From assembly GCF_902459615.1 (NCBI RefSeq), contig NZ_CABPSA010000009.1:62001-126000 (forward strand): DNA of 64,000 nucleotides, written 5' to 3'. Under the pieces are notes generated by a model. That model did not search any database and was not told where the DNA came from. It saw only the letters and a list, made by a program, of their open reading frames with translations. Positions within the stretch are counted from its first letter, which is position 1. Each line of letters opens with the position of its first letter. Below, one piece after another: positions 1 through 8,532 of this stretch. The translations under genes and the position numbers were made by a program. This DNA is from Pandoraea commovens (GTDB lineage Bacteria; Pseudomonadota; Gammaproteobacteria; Burkholderiales; Burkholderiaceae).

Positions 1-947
1 CGATGGTGCTGGGTGAGACGCAGATTCTCGGGCAGTTGAAGGACGCCGTGCGCACCGCCGCTGAGGCCGGTGCGCTAGGCACGTATCTGAACCAGCTTTT
101 CCAGCGCACGTTCGCGGTGGCCAAGGAAGTCCGTGGCCAGACCGAGATCGGTGCGCATTCGGTGTCGATGGCCGCTGCGGCGGTGCGTCTCGCGCAGCGT
201 ATTTTCGAGAGCATCAGTACGCAGAAGGTGCTGTTCATCGGCGCGGGCGAGATGATCGACCTGTGCGCGACACACTTCGCCGCGCAAAATCCGAAAGCCC
301 TGTACATCGCCAACCGGACGGCCGAACGCGGCGAAAAGCTCGCCGAGCGTCTGGGCGGCACCGCGATCCGTCTGTCGGAGCTGCCGCAACGTCTGCACGA
401 GTTCGACATCGTCGTGTCGTGCACGGCGAGTACGTTGCCGCTGATCGGGCTGGGCGCTGTCGAGCGCGCCATCAAGGCCCGTAAGCACAAGCCGATGTTC
501 ATGGTCGATCTGGCCGTGCCACGCGACATCGAACCGGAAGTCGGTCGTCTGGCCGACGTGTTCTTGTACACCGTCGACGATCTCGGCGCGGTCGTGCGCG
601 AAGGCAACGCGCTGCGTCAGGCAGCAGTTGCGCAAGCCGAAGCGATCATCGAGACGCGCGTGCAGAACTTCATGCAATGGCTCGACGCGCGCAGCGTCGT
701 GCCGGTCATTCGCGATATCCACGGCACTGCCGAGGCCATGCGTGTGGCCGAACTTGAGCGTGCCCAGCGCATGCTCGCGCGTGGCGACGATCCTGCCGCC
801 GTGCTCGAAGCCCTGTCCCAGTCCCTCACCAAGAAATTCCTGCACGGCCCGACGCACGCGCTCAATACGGCGCGCGGCGATTCGCGCGAGCAAATCCTTC
901 ACCTCATTCCCGAACTGTTCCGCACCTCGGGATCCGCCGACAAATAG
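1..947 (+). CDS. hemA: Glutamyl-tRNA reductase, 5' end outside window
   Basis: HemA reduces glutamyl-tRNA(Glu) to glutamate-1-semialdehyde with NADPH, the first step of C5 tetrapyrrole synthesis. About 314 of the usual 420-430 residues are visible. The window opens in the conserved [10 protein letters not shown] segment of the catalytic domain. The NADPH-binding domain follows (VLFIGAGEM, then the ANRT motif), and the C-terminal helical dimerisation domain closes the protein. The catalytic cysteine lies upstream of the window. The stop codon TAG is directly followed by the ATG of prfA, so the two genes are probably cotranscribed. The identification is secure. Confidence 0.97.
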   Translation, partial: MVLGETQILGQLKDAVRTAAEAGALGTYLNQLFQRTFAVAKEVRGQTEIGAHSVSMAAAAVRLAQRIFESISTQKVLFIGAGEMIDLCATHFAAQNPKALYIANRTAERGEKLAERLGGTAIRLSELPQRLHEFDIVVSCTASTLPLIGLGAVERAIKARKHKPMFMVDLAVPRDIEPEVGRLADVFLYTVDDLGAVVREGNALRQAAVAQAEAIIETRVQNFMQWLDARSVVPVIRDIHGTAEAMRVAELERAQRMLARGDDPAAVLEALSQSLTKKFLHGPTHALNTARGDSREQILHLIPELFRTSGSADK

Positions 948-2030
948 ATGAAAGCGAGCATGCAAGCCAAGCTCGACCAATTGACGCAACGTCTGGTCGA
1001 GCTTGATGGCCTATTGAGCCAGGGCGACGTTACCCGCGACCTGGACAACTACCGCAAGCTCACGCGCGAACATGCCGAGCTGGCGCCCGTCGTCGCGCAA
1101 TATCAGCAATATCGTCAGGCGCTGGGAGATGTGGCGGCCGCGCAGGAAATGGCGTCCGATCCGGAAATGCGCGAGTTCGCCGAAGACGAAGCTGCGAACG
1201 CCCGTACTCGCATGGAAGATCTGGAAGGCACGCTGCAACGCATGCTGCTGCCGCGCGATCCCAACGACGACCGCAACATCTATCTCGAAATCCGCGCGGG
1301 CACCGGCGGCGACGAATCGGCGCTGTTCGCGGGCGATCTGCTGCGCATGTACTCGCGCTATGCGGAGCGTCAGCGCTGGCAGGTCGAGATCATGTCGGCG
1401 AGCGAATCGGATCTGGGCGGGTACAAGGAAGTCATTGTCCGGCTCGTCGGTCAGGGCGCCTATTCGCGTCTGAAGTTCGAGTCGGGCGGCCATCGCGTGC
1501 AGCGCGTGCCCGCCACCGAAACGCAGGGACGCATTCACACGTCCGCCTGCACCGTCGCCGTGATGCCGGAAGCGGACGATGTCGCCGACGTCGAAATCAA
1601 TCCGGCCGACATTCGCATCGACACGTTCCGTGCCTCAGGCGCAGGCGGTCAGCACGTCAACAAGACGGATTCGGCCGTGCGCATCACGCACTTGCCGACG
1701 GGCATCGTCGTGGAGTGTCAGGACGACCGCTCGCAACACCGCAACAAGGACAAGGCGCTCAAGGTGCTCGCCGCGCGCATCAAGGATGCGCAACTGCGCG
1801 CCCAGCAAGCCAAGGAAGCCGCCACCCGCAAGAGCCTGATCGGTTCCGGCGACCGCTCGGAGCGCATTCGCACGTACAACTTCCCGCAGGGGCGGATGAC
1901 GGATCACCGCATCAACCTCACGCTCTACAAGCTCGAATACATCATGGACGGCGATCTCGACGAGATGATCAACGCATTGGTGACCGAGCATCAGGCGGAA
2001 TTGCTGGCGTCGCTGGGCGAGGCGGCCTGA
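948..2030 (+). CDS. prfA: Peptide chain release factor 1
   Basis: RF1 recognises UAA and UAG in the ribosomal A site and triggers peptide release. The 360-residue length is normal. The codon-recognition motif PAT is at residues 188-190 and the catalytic GGQ at 233-235, the same numbering as in E. coli RF1, which separates it from RF2 (SPF). The start ATG abuts the hemA stop with no gap and the stop TGA overlaps the prmC start (ATGA). That arrangement suggests translational coupling with prmC, whose product methylates the GGQ glutamine of this protein. Confidence 0.98.
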   Translation: MKASMQAKLDQLTQRLVELDGLLSQGDVTRDLDNYRKLTREHAELAPVVAQYQQYRQALGDVAAAQEMASDPEMREFAEDEAANARTRMEDLEGTLQRMLLPRDPNDDRNIYLEIRAGTGGDESALFAGDLLRMYSRYAERQRWQVEIMSASESDLGGYKEVIVRLVGQGAYSRLKFESGGHRVQRVPATETQGRIHTSACTVAVMPEADDVADVEINPADIRIDTFRASGAGGQHVNKTDSAVRITHLPTGIVVECQDDRSQHRNKDKALKVLAARIKDAQLRAQQAKEAATRKSLIGSGDRSERIRTYNFPQGRMTDHRINLTLYKLEYIMDGDLDEMINALVTEHQAELLASLGEAA

Positions 2031-2905
2031 TGACGCAGGATGGGCAGACCGCGCAAGACGGCAGCGCCGCCCCCGTCGGGGTGGCCACCGTCGCCACGCT
2101 GCTGCGTGAGCCGGGCCTGCCGCCCATGGAGTCCCGCATCCTGCTCTCGCACGTGCTCGGCTGGAGCCGCACCCAACTGATTACCCGCGACCGCGAGCCG
2201 CTCGCACCCGAGACGGTCGCCGTCTACCGGGCCTTGCATGCGCGTCGTGTGGCGGGCGAACCCATCGCCTATCTCACCGGCACGCGGGAATTCTTCGGAC
2301 TGACGCTCACTGTCAGCCCGTCCGTCCTCATCCCCCGGCCGGAAACGGAACTGCTCGTAGAGCTTGCGCTGGCGCGCATCGAAGGACGCCAGACGCCGCG
2401 CGTGCTCGATCTCGGCACCGGCAGCGGCGCGATTGCGCTGGCCATCGCGCATAGTCGTCCCGATGCGCGCGTCACCGCGCTGGACCGATCTGCCGCCGCC
2501 CTCGACGTCGCCCGTGAAAACGCCCGGCAACTCGGGCTGGACGGCCACGTCCGGTTCCTGGCGAGCGATTGGTATGACGCATTGCCCGCCGACGAGGCCC
2601 CGTTCGATCTGATCGTCTCCAATCCGCCCTACATCGTGTCGGGCGACGAACACCTCTCGCAGGGTGATCTGCGCTTCGAACCGGTCGACGCCCTGACCGA
2701 TCACGCCGACGGCCTCGCCGCCCTGCGCGTCATCGTGGCGGGCGCACCGCAGCGGCTGAAGCCCGATAGCTGGCTGCTGTGCGAGCATGGCTACCATCAG
2801 GCAGCGGATGTCCGGGCGCTTTGCACGGCGGCGGGTTTCACGGACGTGGCCTCCGAACGCGACCTTGCGGGCATCGAGCGCACGACCGGCGGACGCCGCT
2901 CCTGA
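2030..2905 (+). CDS. prmC: Release factor glutamine methyltransferase
   Basis: PrmC (HemK) methylates the GGQ glutamine of release factors using S-adenosylmethionine. The chosen start at 2030 overlaps the prfA stop by ATGA and gives 291 residues; a longer reading frame upstream lies inside prfA and is discarded. An N-terminal helical domain is followed by a Rossmann methyltransferase domain with the SAM motif VLDLGTGSGAIAL. The substrate-binding NPPY motif is at residues 198-201 (SNPPYIV). Its position directly after its substrate gene is typical. Confidence 0.96.
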   Translation: MTQDGQTAQDGSAAPVGVATVATLLREPGLPPMESRILLSHVLGWSRTQLITRDREPLAPETVAVYRALHARRVAGEPIAYLTGTREFFGLTLTVSPSVLIPRPETELLVELALARIEGRQTPRVLDLGTGSGAIALAIAHSRPDARVTALDRSAAALDVARENARQLGLDGHVRFLASDWYDALPADEAPFDLIVSNPPYIVSGDEHLSQGDLRFEPVDALTDHADGLAALRVIVAGAPQRLKPDSWLLCEHGYHQAADVRALCTAAGFTDVASERDLAGIERTTGGRRS

Positions 2906-2998
2906 TCGAACGTCAGAGCGGGCGCCGACGGGCGGCGCGGAAAACCGTTAAAATGCCGGATACGCCGACTTTCCGGCATCCCCACGGGCTTTACGAAC

Positions 2999-3313
2999 AT
3001 GACCACCCAGCAACGTATCCAGCAAATCGTCTCCGAGCACCCCGTTGTCCTTTTCATGAAGGGCAACGCACAATTCCCGCAGTGCGGCTTTTCCGGCCGT
3101 GCCATGCAGATCCTCAAGGCATGCGACGTTAAAGACCTGCACACGGTCAACGTGTTGGAAGACGAGGAAATCCGTCAAGGCGTAAAGGAATTCGCCAACT
3201 GGCCGACGATCCCGCAGCTCTACATCAAGGGTGAATTCATCGGCGGCTCGGACATCATGATGGAGATGTACCAGAGCGGCGAACTCAAGCAGCTCATCGC
3301 TGAACTCGTCTAA
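2999..3313 (+). CDS. grxD: Monothiol glutaredoxin, Grx4 family
   Basis: This 104-residue protein is a CGFS-type monothiol glutaredoxin. It binds a glutathione-ligated [2Fe-2S] cluster and takes part in iron-sulphur cluster trafficking. The signature CGFS is at residues 29-32 (FPQCGFSG), preceded by VLFMKG and followed by the glutathione-binding WPTIPQLYIKGEFIGG region. Length and motif order match the family. It lies in the same orientation 94 bp after prmC, the usual Burkholderiaceae order. Confidence 0.96.
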   Translation: MTTQQRIQQIVSEHPVVLFMKGNAQFPQCGFSGRAMQILKACDVKDLHTVNVLEDEEIRQGVKEFANWPTIPQLYIKGEFIGGSDIMMEMYQSGELKQLIAELV

Positions 3314-3349
3314 GTTGCCTTAGCGCCCGATCTCTCCGATCGACAGTCG

Positions 3350-3967
3350 ATGGCCCTATCGACGGGTATTACCCGAACGTCCGCACCTTCGCGTCTGATC
3401 GTCGCCATTACCGGCGCGACGGGCGCGGTGTACGGCGTGCGCCTGCTCGAACGCCTGCGTGCGATGGGCGGCGTCGAAACGCATCTGATGGTCTCGAGTG
3501 CAGGCTGGCTCACGCTGCGCCACGAACTCGGGCTGGAACGCTCGGACGTGCAGGCGCTCGCCGATCAGTACCACAGCGTGCGTGAGATCGGCGCGAACAT
3601 CGCGAGCGGATCGTTTGCCACGGCCGGTATGGTCGTCGCCCCCTGCTCGATGAAGACGCTCGCGAGCGTCGCCCACGGGCTGTCCGACAATCTGATCGCC
3701 CGCGCCGCCGACGTCACCCTGAAGGAACGCCGCCGTCTGGTATTGATGGTGCGCGAGACGCCCTTCAACCTTGCGCATCTGCGCAATATGACGGCCGTCA
3801 CCGAAATGGGCGGCATCGTCTACCCGCCTCTTCCTGCGTTCTACAACCGCCCGGCATCGCTCGATGCGATGGTCGACGACACCGTCGCGCGTGTGATCGA
3901 TCTGTTCGGAATTGCGCCGCCCGTCGCCTCAAGCTGGGACGGTCTGGGCAAGGACGTCGAAGGCTGA
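3350..3967 (+). CDS. ubiX: Flavin prenyltransferase UbiX
   Basis: UbiX joins dimethylallyl phosphate to FMN to make prenylated FMN, the cofactor of UbiD-type decarboxylases in ubiquinone synthesis. The 205-residue protein has the N-terminal FMN-binding IVAITGATGAVYG, the APCSMKTLASVAHG segment and the RETPFNLAHLRNM phosphate-binding region. About 15 residues precede the usual beginning of the family, so a slightly later start is possible. No ubiD is in the window. It follows grxD with a 36-bp gap. Confidence 0.93.
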   Translation: MALSTGITRTSAPSRLIVAITGATGAVYGVRLLERLRAMGGVETHLMVSSAGWLTLRHELGLERSDVQALADQYHSVREIGANIASGSFATAGMVVAPCSMKTLASVAHGLSDNLIARAADVTLKERRRLVLMVRETPFNLAHLRNMTAVTEMGGIVYPPLPAFYNRPASLDAMVDDTVARVIDLFGIAPPVASSWDGLGKDVEG

Positions 3968-4015
3968 GCGTCACGCGCGCCCTCGCTTCTGGCGCACGCA
4001 GTATCCCCCTTCCGT

Positions 4016-4567
4016 TTATCTCACCCCGTCGACCCAGCGTTGCAGCGTGTCGAGCGCGCCCTGAGACTGTCCGGCGGCGGACTCCGGTGTCTGCACGCAC
4101 AGTTCCAACATGATCTCGTTCGGGTCGAGCAGATAGAGATGCTCGCCGTCGCCATGACGCTCGACGGCAAACGGCACCTCGTGGGCAGTGAGCCGCGACT
4201 TCCAGCGCTCCAGCGCTTCAAGGTCGCGCACGCGTAACGCAACGTGATGAATCTGAGTCGCGGGCGTGTCGGAATGAGGTTCGGGTGCGAGGCCGTCGCA
4301 ATTGAAAAACGCCAGCGCCTGTCCGGGTTCGATCTGATAACTGACGAGCAGATAGGGTTTGCCCCACAACCGGCTCATGCCGGTCTGAGCGCCTGCGAGT
4401 GTGAAACCCATCACGTCGACGTAGAATCGGTGCGTGAGCGTCGCATCGTAGCTTGGATACGCGACGTGATCGATGGCCACCGGCGTGACAGCCGGTGCAG
4501 CGGGCGCAGCCCGCCCGAGTGCCGTGGAGTCGACGGCAGAAGTGGGATCCAGCATCGCCTGGTTCAT
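4016..4567 (-). CDS. VOC-family (glyoxalase/dioxygenase fold) protein
   Basis: A 183-residue protein with one vicinal-oxygen-chelate domain. After a loose, alanine-rich N-terminus come AIDHVAYPSYD, then IHHVALRVRD and NEIMLELCVQ, which place two histidines and a glutamate where the family binds its metal. Substrate is unknown; members include glyoxalases, extradiol dioxygenases and resistance proteins. It converges on ubiX with only 48 bp between the stop codons and is divergent from the small membrane protein gene at 4818. Confidence 0.75.
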   Translation of the reverse strand: MNQAMLDPTSAVDSTALGRAAPAAPAVTPVAIDHVAYPSYDATLTHRFYVDVMGFTLAGAQTGMSRLWGKPYLLVSYQIEPGQALAFFNCDGLAPEPHSDTPATQIHHVALRVRDLEALERWKSRLTAHEVPFAVERHGDGEHLYLLDPNEIMLELCVQTPESAAGQSQGALDTLQRWVDGVR

Positions 4568-4653
4568 CTCGATCCCCCGGACGGCAAAGTCGTGATGGCA
4601 TTCAGGAAACTGCGTCTGTAGTGTAGTCCTGCAACCTGCGTGGCATCAACCGA

Positions 4654-4682
4654 GTGTCAGCAAGACCCGCATGGACTATAGT
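4654..4682 (+). promoter_or_regulatory. Putative sigma-70 promoter
   Basis: GTGTCA at 4654-4659 and TATAGT at 4677-4682 are separated by 17 bp. The element reads toward the small membrane protein gene at 4818 and lies in the divergent region upstream of the VOC gene. Prediction by inspection only. Confidence 0.4.
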
Positions 4683-4817
4683 GAAAACGCCACACTTTGC
4701 GTGCCGAACCGCATGGTTGCGTCTCTCCAGGGACTTTCGCATGAATGCACCTGCCCTGGATGCCGCCCCGACACGCATCCCCCCAGTGGTGTGACATGTA
4801 CGCGACCGGAGTTTGTC

Positions 4818-5111
4818 ATGGAGACCGCCCTCTCGCCTGTTGTCGTCTACGCCGTTGTGACGCTCGTGTTCGTCATGCTGGTCCTTGTCGTGCCTGCGGG
4901 CGCGCGCTGGCGCAACGTCGCCTGGCCTGCTGCCGTACCACCGCTCTCCCCGCACCGTCCCGGCGACCTGCTCGGCACACCCCGCACACCGTACTGGCGT
5001 TCGCCGAACGACACCCACGATTTGCGTCGGCCGTCCTACTTCGCGACCTCCGAACGACGCGGCCGGCGTCCGGCAAGTTTTCTCGCACCACGAGACCACG
5101 AACGCCGGTAG
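4818..5111 (+). CDS. Small single-span membrane protein, unknown
   Basis: A 97-residue predicted protein that I do not recognise. A hydrophobic stretch at about residues 7-27 (VVVYAVVTLVFVMLVLVV) would form one membrane helix, followed by a basic, proline-rich tail likely in the cytoplasm. The start was chosen because GGAG lies six bases upstream and a sigma-70-like promoter (4654-4682) precedes it; in-frame upstream starts have no ribosome site. Opposite-strand frames in the same stretch show no motif. It may still be a chance frame, given the high GC content. Confidence 0.4.
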   Translation: METALSPVVVYAVVTLVFVMLVLVVPAGARWRNVAWPAAVPPLSPHRPGDLLGTPRTPYWRSPNDTHDLRRPSYFATSERRGRRPASFLAPRDHERR

Positions 5112-5259
5112 GTCTGCTGACGCTCATCTCCTTCGCCACCCTTACGCCTTGTTACATCTGTAGTGCCGCCGTAGCACCGGCGGCGGCTCCTCGTCCGTAA
5201 AATTTCAATTAGGGATCGCGCGCCAGCACACACAGCGCAGCGCTTAATAAGGAGAACAG

Positions 5260-5580
5260 ATGCAACGTCGTTTCTGGATGGCCACCGCCACCCTCGCGGG
5301 ACTCACTGCAGCATTCGTGTCGGGCAGCGCTTTCGCACGCACCGACGTGTCGGTCAACATCGGCATTCCCGGCCCGGCTATCGTGGCGCCGGGTCCGGTC
5401 TACGCACCGCCGCCCGTCTACGCCGCACCGGCACCGATGATGGTCGCTCCGCCGCCCGTCGTGTATGGCCCGCCCCCGCGCTACTGGCGAGGCCCGCCGC
5501 CGCGCCACTGGCATCACGATCGCGGCTGGGATCGCCGTGGATGGGACCATCGCGACCATCGCGACTATCGCCATCGCTAG
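5260..5580 (+). CDS. Exported Pro/His-rich PXPV-repeat protein
   Basis: A 106-residue exported protein with a signal peptide (positive MQRR, hydrophobic core, cleavage near SAFA-RT). The mature part is a string of PxPV/PPPV-type repeats (residues about 40-75) and ends in an Arg/His/Asp-rich tail (HHDRGWDRRGW). Such small periplasmic proteins are common in Burkholderiales and have no assigned function; the histidines could bind metal. AAGGAG lies seven bases before the ATG, and a strong terminator follows at 5616, so it is a single-gene transcript. Confidence 0.8.
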   Translation: MQRRFWMATATLAGLTAAFVSGSAFARTDVSVNIGIPGPAIVAPGPVYAPPPVYAAPAPMMVAPPPVVYGPPPRYWRGPPPRHWHHDRGWDRRGWDHRDHRDYRHR

Positions 5581-5615
5581 CATTCCCCGCCTTCAAGGCG
5601 ATACAGCGTCAAAGA

Positions 5616-5652
5616 AAAGCCCCGCAGGTCAACCGACCTGCGGGGCTTTCAC
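5616..5652 (+). terminator. Rho-independent terminator
   Basis: A perfect 15-bp stem (5616-5630 with 5635-5649) and a four-base loop, with a short T-rich tail. It ends the PXPV-protein transcript. The stem starts with AAA, so it may also work on the minus strand for the small lipoprotein gene at 5897. Confidence 0.85.
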
Positions 5653-5896
5653 TTTTAAGCACGTCCATCGTTGAAAACGTCGTTCTGACGAACGTCGCTG
5701 CGAACGGATTGCATCGACCTATGCAATGCACGCATGAAGCCTCGACGATTTATCGACGCTTCATGCGCCATCGCGCATTCAGGCACTCATCGGCATTCGA
5801 GTAATTTACGACCTCGCTTTAACGCGACGAATGGTTTCGTAGCTCACCAGGCAATGCACTTTCGATACTGCGAGAGGAACTTGGGCCCAAGTTATT

Positions 5897-6013
5897 TCAA
5901 TAGCGATAGCAGCAACGATGCCCGTAATAACCACCACCGTAATAGGGCCGTTCCGGAACGACAACGCATCCGGCAAGCGTGATAGCAAGCAACGCAGCGA
6001 CGACTAACTTCAT
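5897..6013 (-). CDS. 38-residue lipoprotein, unknown
   Basis: A very short gene with a classic lipoprotein signal: MKLVVAALLAITLAGC with the lipobox LAGC, so Cys16 would be acylated. The 22-residue mature peptide is rich in Tyr, Gly and Cys (PYYGGGYYGHRCCYRY). GGAG lies seven bases upstream of the ATG, which supports translation. Acidic aspartate at +2 is absent (it is Val), so outer-membrane sorting is expected. It resembles small Gly/Tyr-rich lipoproteins found in Burkholderiales. Function unknown. The frame ends at TGA, 5897-5899. Confidence 0.65.
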   Translation of the reverse strand: MKLVVAALLAITLAGCVVVPERPYYGGGYYGHRCCYRY

Positions 6014-6245
6014 GATCTGACTCCACAGGTAAGAACGCGAATCCGTTCGCTTTCTTTATATCGCCGCCCCTGTAGGAAGCCCATCACGCGTCTGTAAGCC
6101 GTGTAAGCGAAGGTTGCCAAACCGGGAAAGTGTCGCACTTTGTTACGTAACGCGTGCCGTTTGTGGCCGTAACATCGGCCCGTCGCCGATATCGCGACTT
6201 TCCGAAAAGCCAGCAACGACGCGGGTTTCCTGAGACCCCGTTGTC

Positions 6246-6261
6246 TGGCACGACGCTTGCA
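6246..6261 (+). promoter_or_regulatory. Sigma-54 (RpoN) -24/-12 promoter
   Basis: TGGCACGACGCTTGCA matches the RpoN consensus TGGCACG-N4-TTGCW at every defined position, with GG and GC correctly spaced. Expected transcription start is near 6272. The next downstream feature is a terminator, not a gene. Confidence 0.8.
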
Positions 6262-6271
6262 TAGTGGTAAG

Positions 6272-6352
6272 CGTCGCCCTTTCAATTGCCCCGAAGAGTG
6301 CGGCTTTGACTCAAACCCTCCTCCCGTTGCAGACACGGGAGGAGGCTTTTTT
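6272..6352 (+). ncRNA. Candidate sigma-54-dependent small RNA
   Basis: About 81 nt lie between the expected start of the sigma-54 promoter (6246-6261) and the T tract of a strong terminator. No ribosome site or credible frame is present in it. The simplest reading is an RpoN-controlled regulatory RNA; a leader that terminates early before the chemoreceptor gene at 6719 is an alternative. Expression is inferred only. Confidence 0.5.
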
Positions 6353-6353
6353 T
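6317..6353 (+). terminator. Rho-independent terminator
   Basis: Perfect 11-bp GC-rich stem (6317-6327 with 6335-6345), a seven-base loop and a run of seven T directly after. It would stop any transcript from the sigma-54 promoter at 6246. Confidence 0.85.
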
Positions 6354-6591
6354 CAAATTCTTCCGATCCTTGCGGAGCCGAATCTCCGACACGTGATCGC
6401 GACACTTTCCTGCACCGCGAACGTGCAGGCGCTTTTGTATTCTCATTTCATCTGTGCGTTTGAAATGTATCGACGCTATAACAGCGTCGACTTCCTATTT
6501 GTTTCCTTTATCTTTAAAGCCTTATTGGACGTGGCTTTCGAAGCGATTTTCAACGTTATCGGCATAAACCTCATGCGGGTACTCACCGATC

Positions 6592-6618
6592 TCAAGTTGA
6601 CTCCTCCGCTGTCGTAAT
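6592..6618 (+). promoter_or_regulatory. Putative FliA (sigma-28) promoter
   Basis: TCAAGTTG, 11 bp spacer, then GTCGTAAT, close to the flagellar/chemotaxis consensus TAAAGTTT-N11-GCCGATAA. It lies about 100 bp before the chemoreceptor gene at 6719, where such control would be expected. Confidence 0.45.
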
Positions 6619-6718
6619 CGCGTCTATAGAGGACTGCGTATTCAATCGGGGGAACGCAGCATCCCTTTCGTGACGGCCGCACGACACGTGCCGGGGCAAA
6701 CGTATCAGGGGAAAAGTC

Positions 6719-8416
6719 ATGGAAATCGCCACGCCTGAATTCCAGATGGAACAACAGGAACTACAGGCCGTCACCGCCGCGCTCAACCGCGTGCAGGCCG
6801 TCATCGAGTTCGATTTGCAGGGACGCATTCTTCACGCGAACGAGAACTTCCTGCAGACCGTTGGCTACCGTCTCGATGAAATTCAGGGCCAGCATCACCG
6901 CATGTTCTGCGAGCCCGATTACACCGCCTCGAACGCATATCGGGATTTCTGGGCGAAGCTCGGTCGTGGCGAATTCGATTCCGGCGAGTACAAGCGTCTG
7001 GGCAAAGGCGGACGCGAAGTGTGGATCCGCGCTTCCTACAACCCGGTCTTCGATGCGAACGGCGTGGCATACAAGGTGATCAAGTTCGCCACCGACGTCA
7101 CAGCCGACCGCACGCGTCAGGCCGAATTCGAAGGCAAGGTTCGCGCGATGGACATCGCGCAGGCCGTCATCGAATTCAATCTCGACGGCACGGTCATCAC
7201 GGCCAACGACAACTTCCTGAAAACGCTGGGCTACTCACTCGACGAGATTCGCGGCAAGCATCACCGCATGTTTTGCGAACAGGATTACGCCGCCGGTAAC
7301 GAGTATCGCGACTTCTGGGCCAAGCTCAATCGCGGCGAATTCGATGCGGGTCGCTACAAGCGCATCGGCCGTGGCGGACGCGAAATCTGGATTCAGGCAA
7401 CGTACAACCCGATCCTCGACGCGAACGGGCGCCCCTACAAGGTCGTGAAGTTCGCCACCGACATCACCCCGCAAGTCGAGCTCGAAGCGAGCGTGAAGCA
7501 GCGCGCGGACGACGACCAGCGCAAAGTCGCACTGCTGCTCGACACGGTCAACCGCGCGGCTGCCGGTGACCTCACCGGCGCCATTGCGGTGAACGGCACC
7601 GATCCTATCGATCAGCTGGCCGACGGCATTCGTCACATGATGGACGACCTGCGCGGCGTGATCGGCAAGGTCGTCAACTCCGCAGGCGAGTTCTCCGGCG
7701 CATCTCGCGACATTGCAGACCGCGCCAATACGGTAGCGACCGGTGCACAAGCGCTGGGGGCGACGGTCGAAGAGATGAACGCGTCCATCGAGGAACTGAC
7801 GGCGTCGATTAACTCGATTGCCGACAATACCAAGGGTGCCGACCAACTCGCCAAGTCGACGCAGCAGGAAGCCGAAACCGGCTCACGCGCCATTGCCCGT
7901 TCCATCGAGGCCATGGACCTGATCAACAAGTCGTCGGAAGACATCAGCGAGATCGTGAAAGTGATCGGTGAGATCGCCGGGCAGACCAACCTGCTCGCCT
8001 TCAACGCCGCCATCGAAGCAGCGCGCGCGGGCGAACACGGCCTCGGCTTCTCGGTCGTGGCAGACGAAGTGCGCAAGCTCGCCGAGCGCTCGTCGCAGGC
8101 CACCAAGGAAATCTCCAAGCTCATCAACGAGTCGACCAAGCGCGTGTCGCAAGGCAGCGACGTGTCGCGTCAGGCAGGCGAAGCGTTCGAGAAGATCGTG
8201 AGTGGCGTGTCGCGCACCACGCAGGCCATTTCCGAAATCTCATGTGCCGCCGAAGAACAGCTCGTCGCCGCGCGCGAAGTGAGTCTCGCGATTCAGCATG
8301 TGGCGGAAGAGACGGAGAAGTCGGCGGGCGCGTGCGAGACCATCGCCCAGGCGACGACCGGCCTCAATCAGGGTGCAGAGGAACTGGATCACACCGTATC
8401 GAGGTTCAAGGTGTAG
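6719..8416 (+). CDS. Soluble double-PAS methyl-accepting chemotaxis protein
   Basis: A 565-residue chemoreceptor with no transmembrane segment or HAMP domain. Two PAS domains (about residues 26-125 and 148-247) are close copies of each other; both contain HHRMFCE and YRDFWAKL, so they arose by internal duplication. The signalling hairpin has [18 protein letters not shown] and [14 protein letters not shown]. The first half looks Aer-like and may sense redox state or a small ligand in the cytoplasm; no cofactor-binding residue can be assigned. There is no C-terminal CheR-docking pentapeptide (it ends SRFKV). GGGGAA precedes the ATG. It leads the cheR-cheD-cheW module. Confidence 0.93.
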   Translation: MEIATPEFQMEQQELQAVTAALNRVQAVIEFDLQGRILHANENFLQTVGYRLDEIQGQHHRMFCEPDYTASNAYRDFWAKLGRGEFDSGEYKRLGKGGREVWIRASYNPVFDANGVAYKVIKFATDVTADRTRQAEFEGKVRAMDIAQAVIEFNLDGTVITANDNFLKTLGYSLDEIRGKHHRMFCEQDYAAGNEYRDFWAKLNRGEFDAGRYKRIGRGGREIWIQATYNPILDANGRPYKVVKFATDITPQVELEASVKQRADDDQRKVALLLDTVNRAAAGDLTGAIAVNGTDPIDQLADGIRHMMDDLRGVIGKVVNSAGEFSGASRDIADRANTVATGAQALGATVEEMNASIEELTASINSIADNTKGADQLAKSTQQEAETGSRAIARSIEAMDLINKSSEDISEIVKVIGEIAGQTNLLAFNAAIEAARAGEHGLGFSVVADEVRKLAERSSQATKEISKLINESTKRVSQGSDVSRQAGEAFEKIVSGVSRTTQAISEISCAAEEQLVAAREVSLAIQHVAEETEKSAGACETIAQATTGLNQGAEELDHTVSRFKV

Positions 8417-8532
8417 GCCTTGCCCGGCGAGCCGCATTCTTCGCACCCCGGGAATACGCTCGCCGGTATTTTTTCCGGTGACGGCCAACCGACTGGCCGC
8501 ATTGGAACCCACGTCCGCCAAGAGGGCCCGAT

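Noticed and set aside
5806-5988. 60-codon minus-strand frame overlapping the small lipoprotein
   Set aside because: It lacks a ribosome site and uses a different frame from the lipobox-bearing gene that fits better.
8476-8500. Hairpin between the chemoreceptor and cheR as a terminator
   Set aside because: The stem is only four base pairs and the downstream genes belong to the same module.
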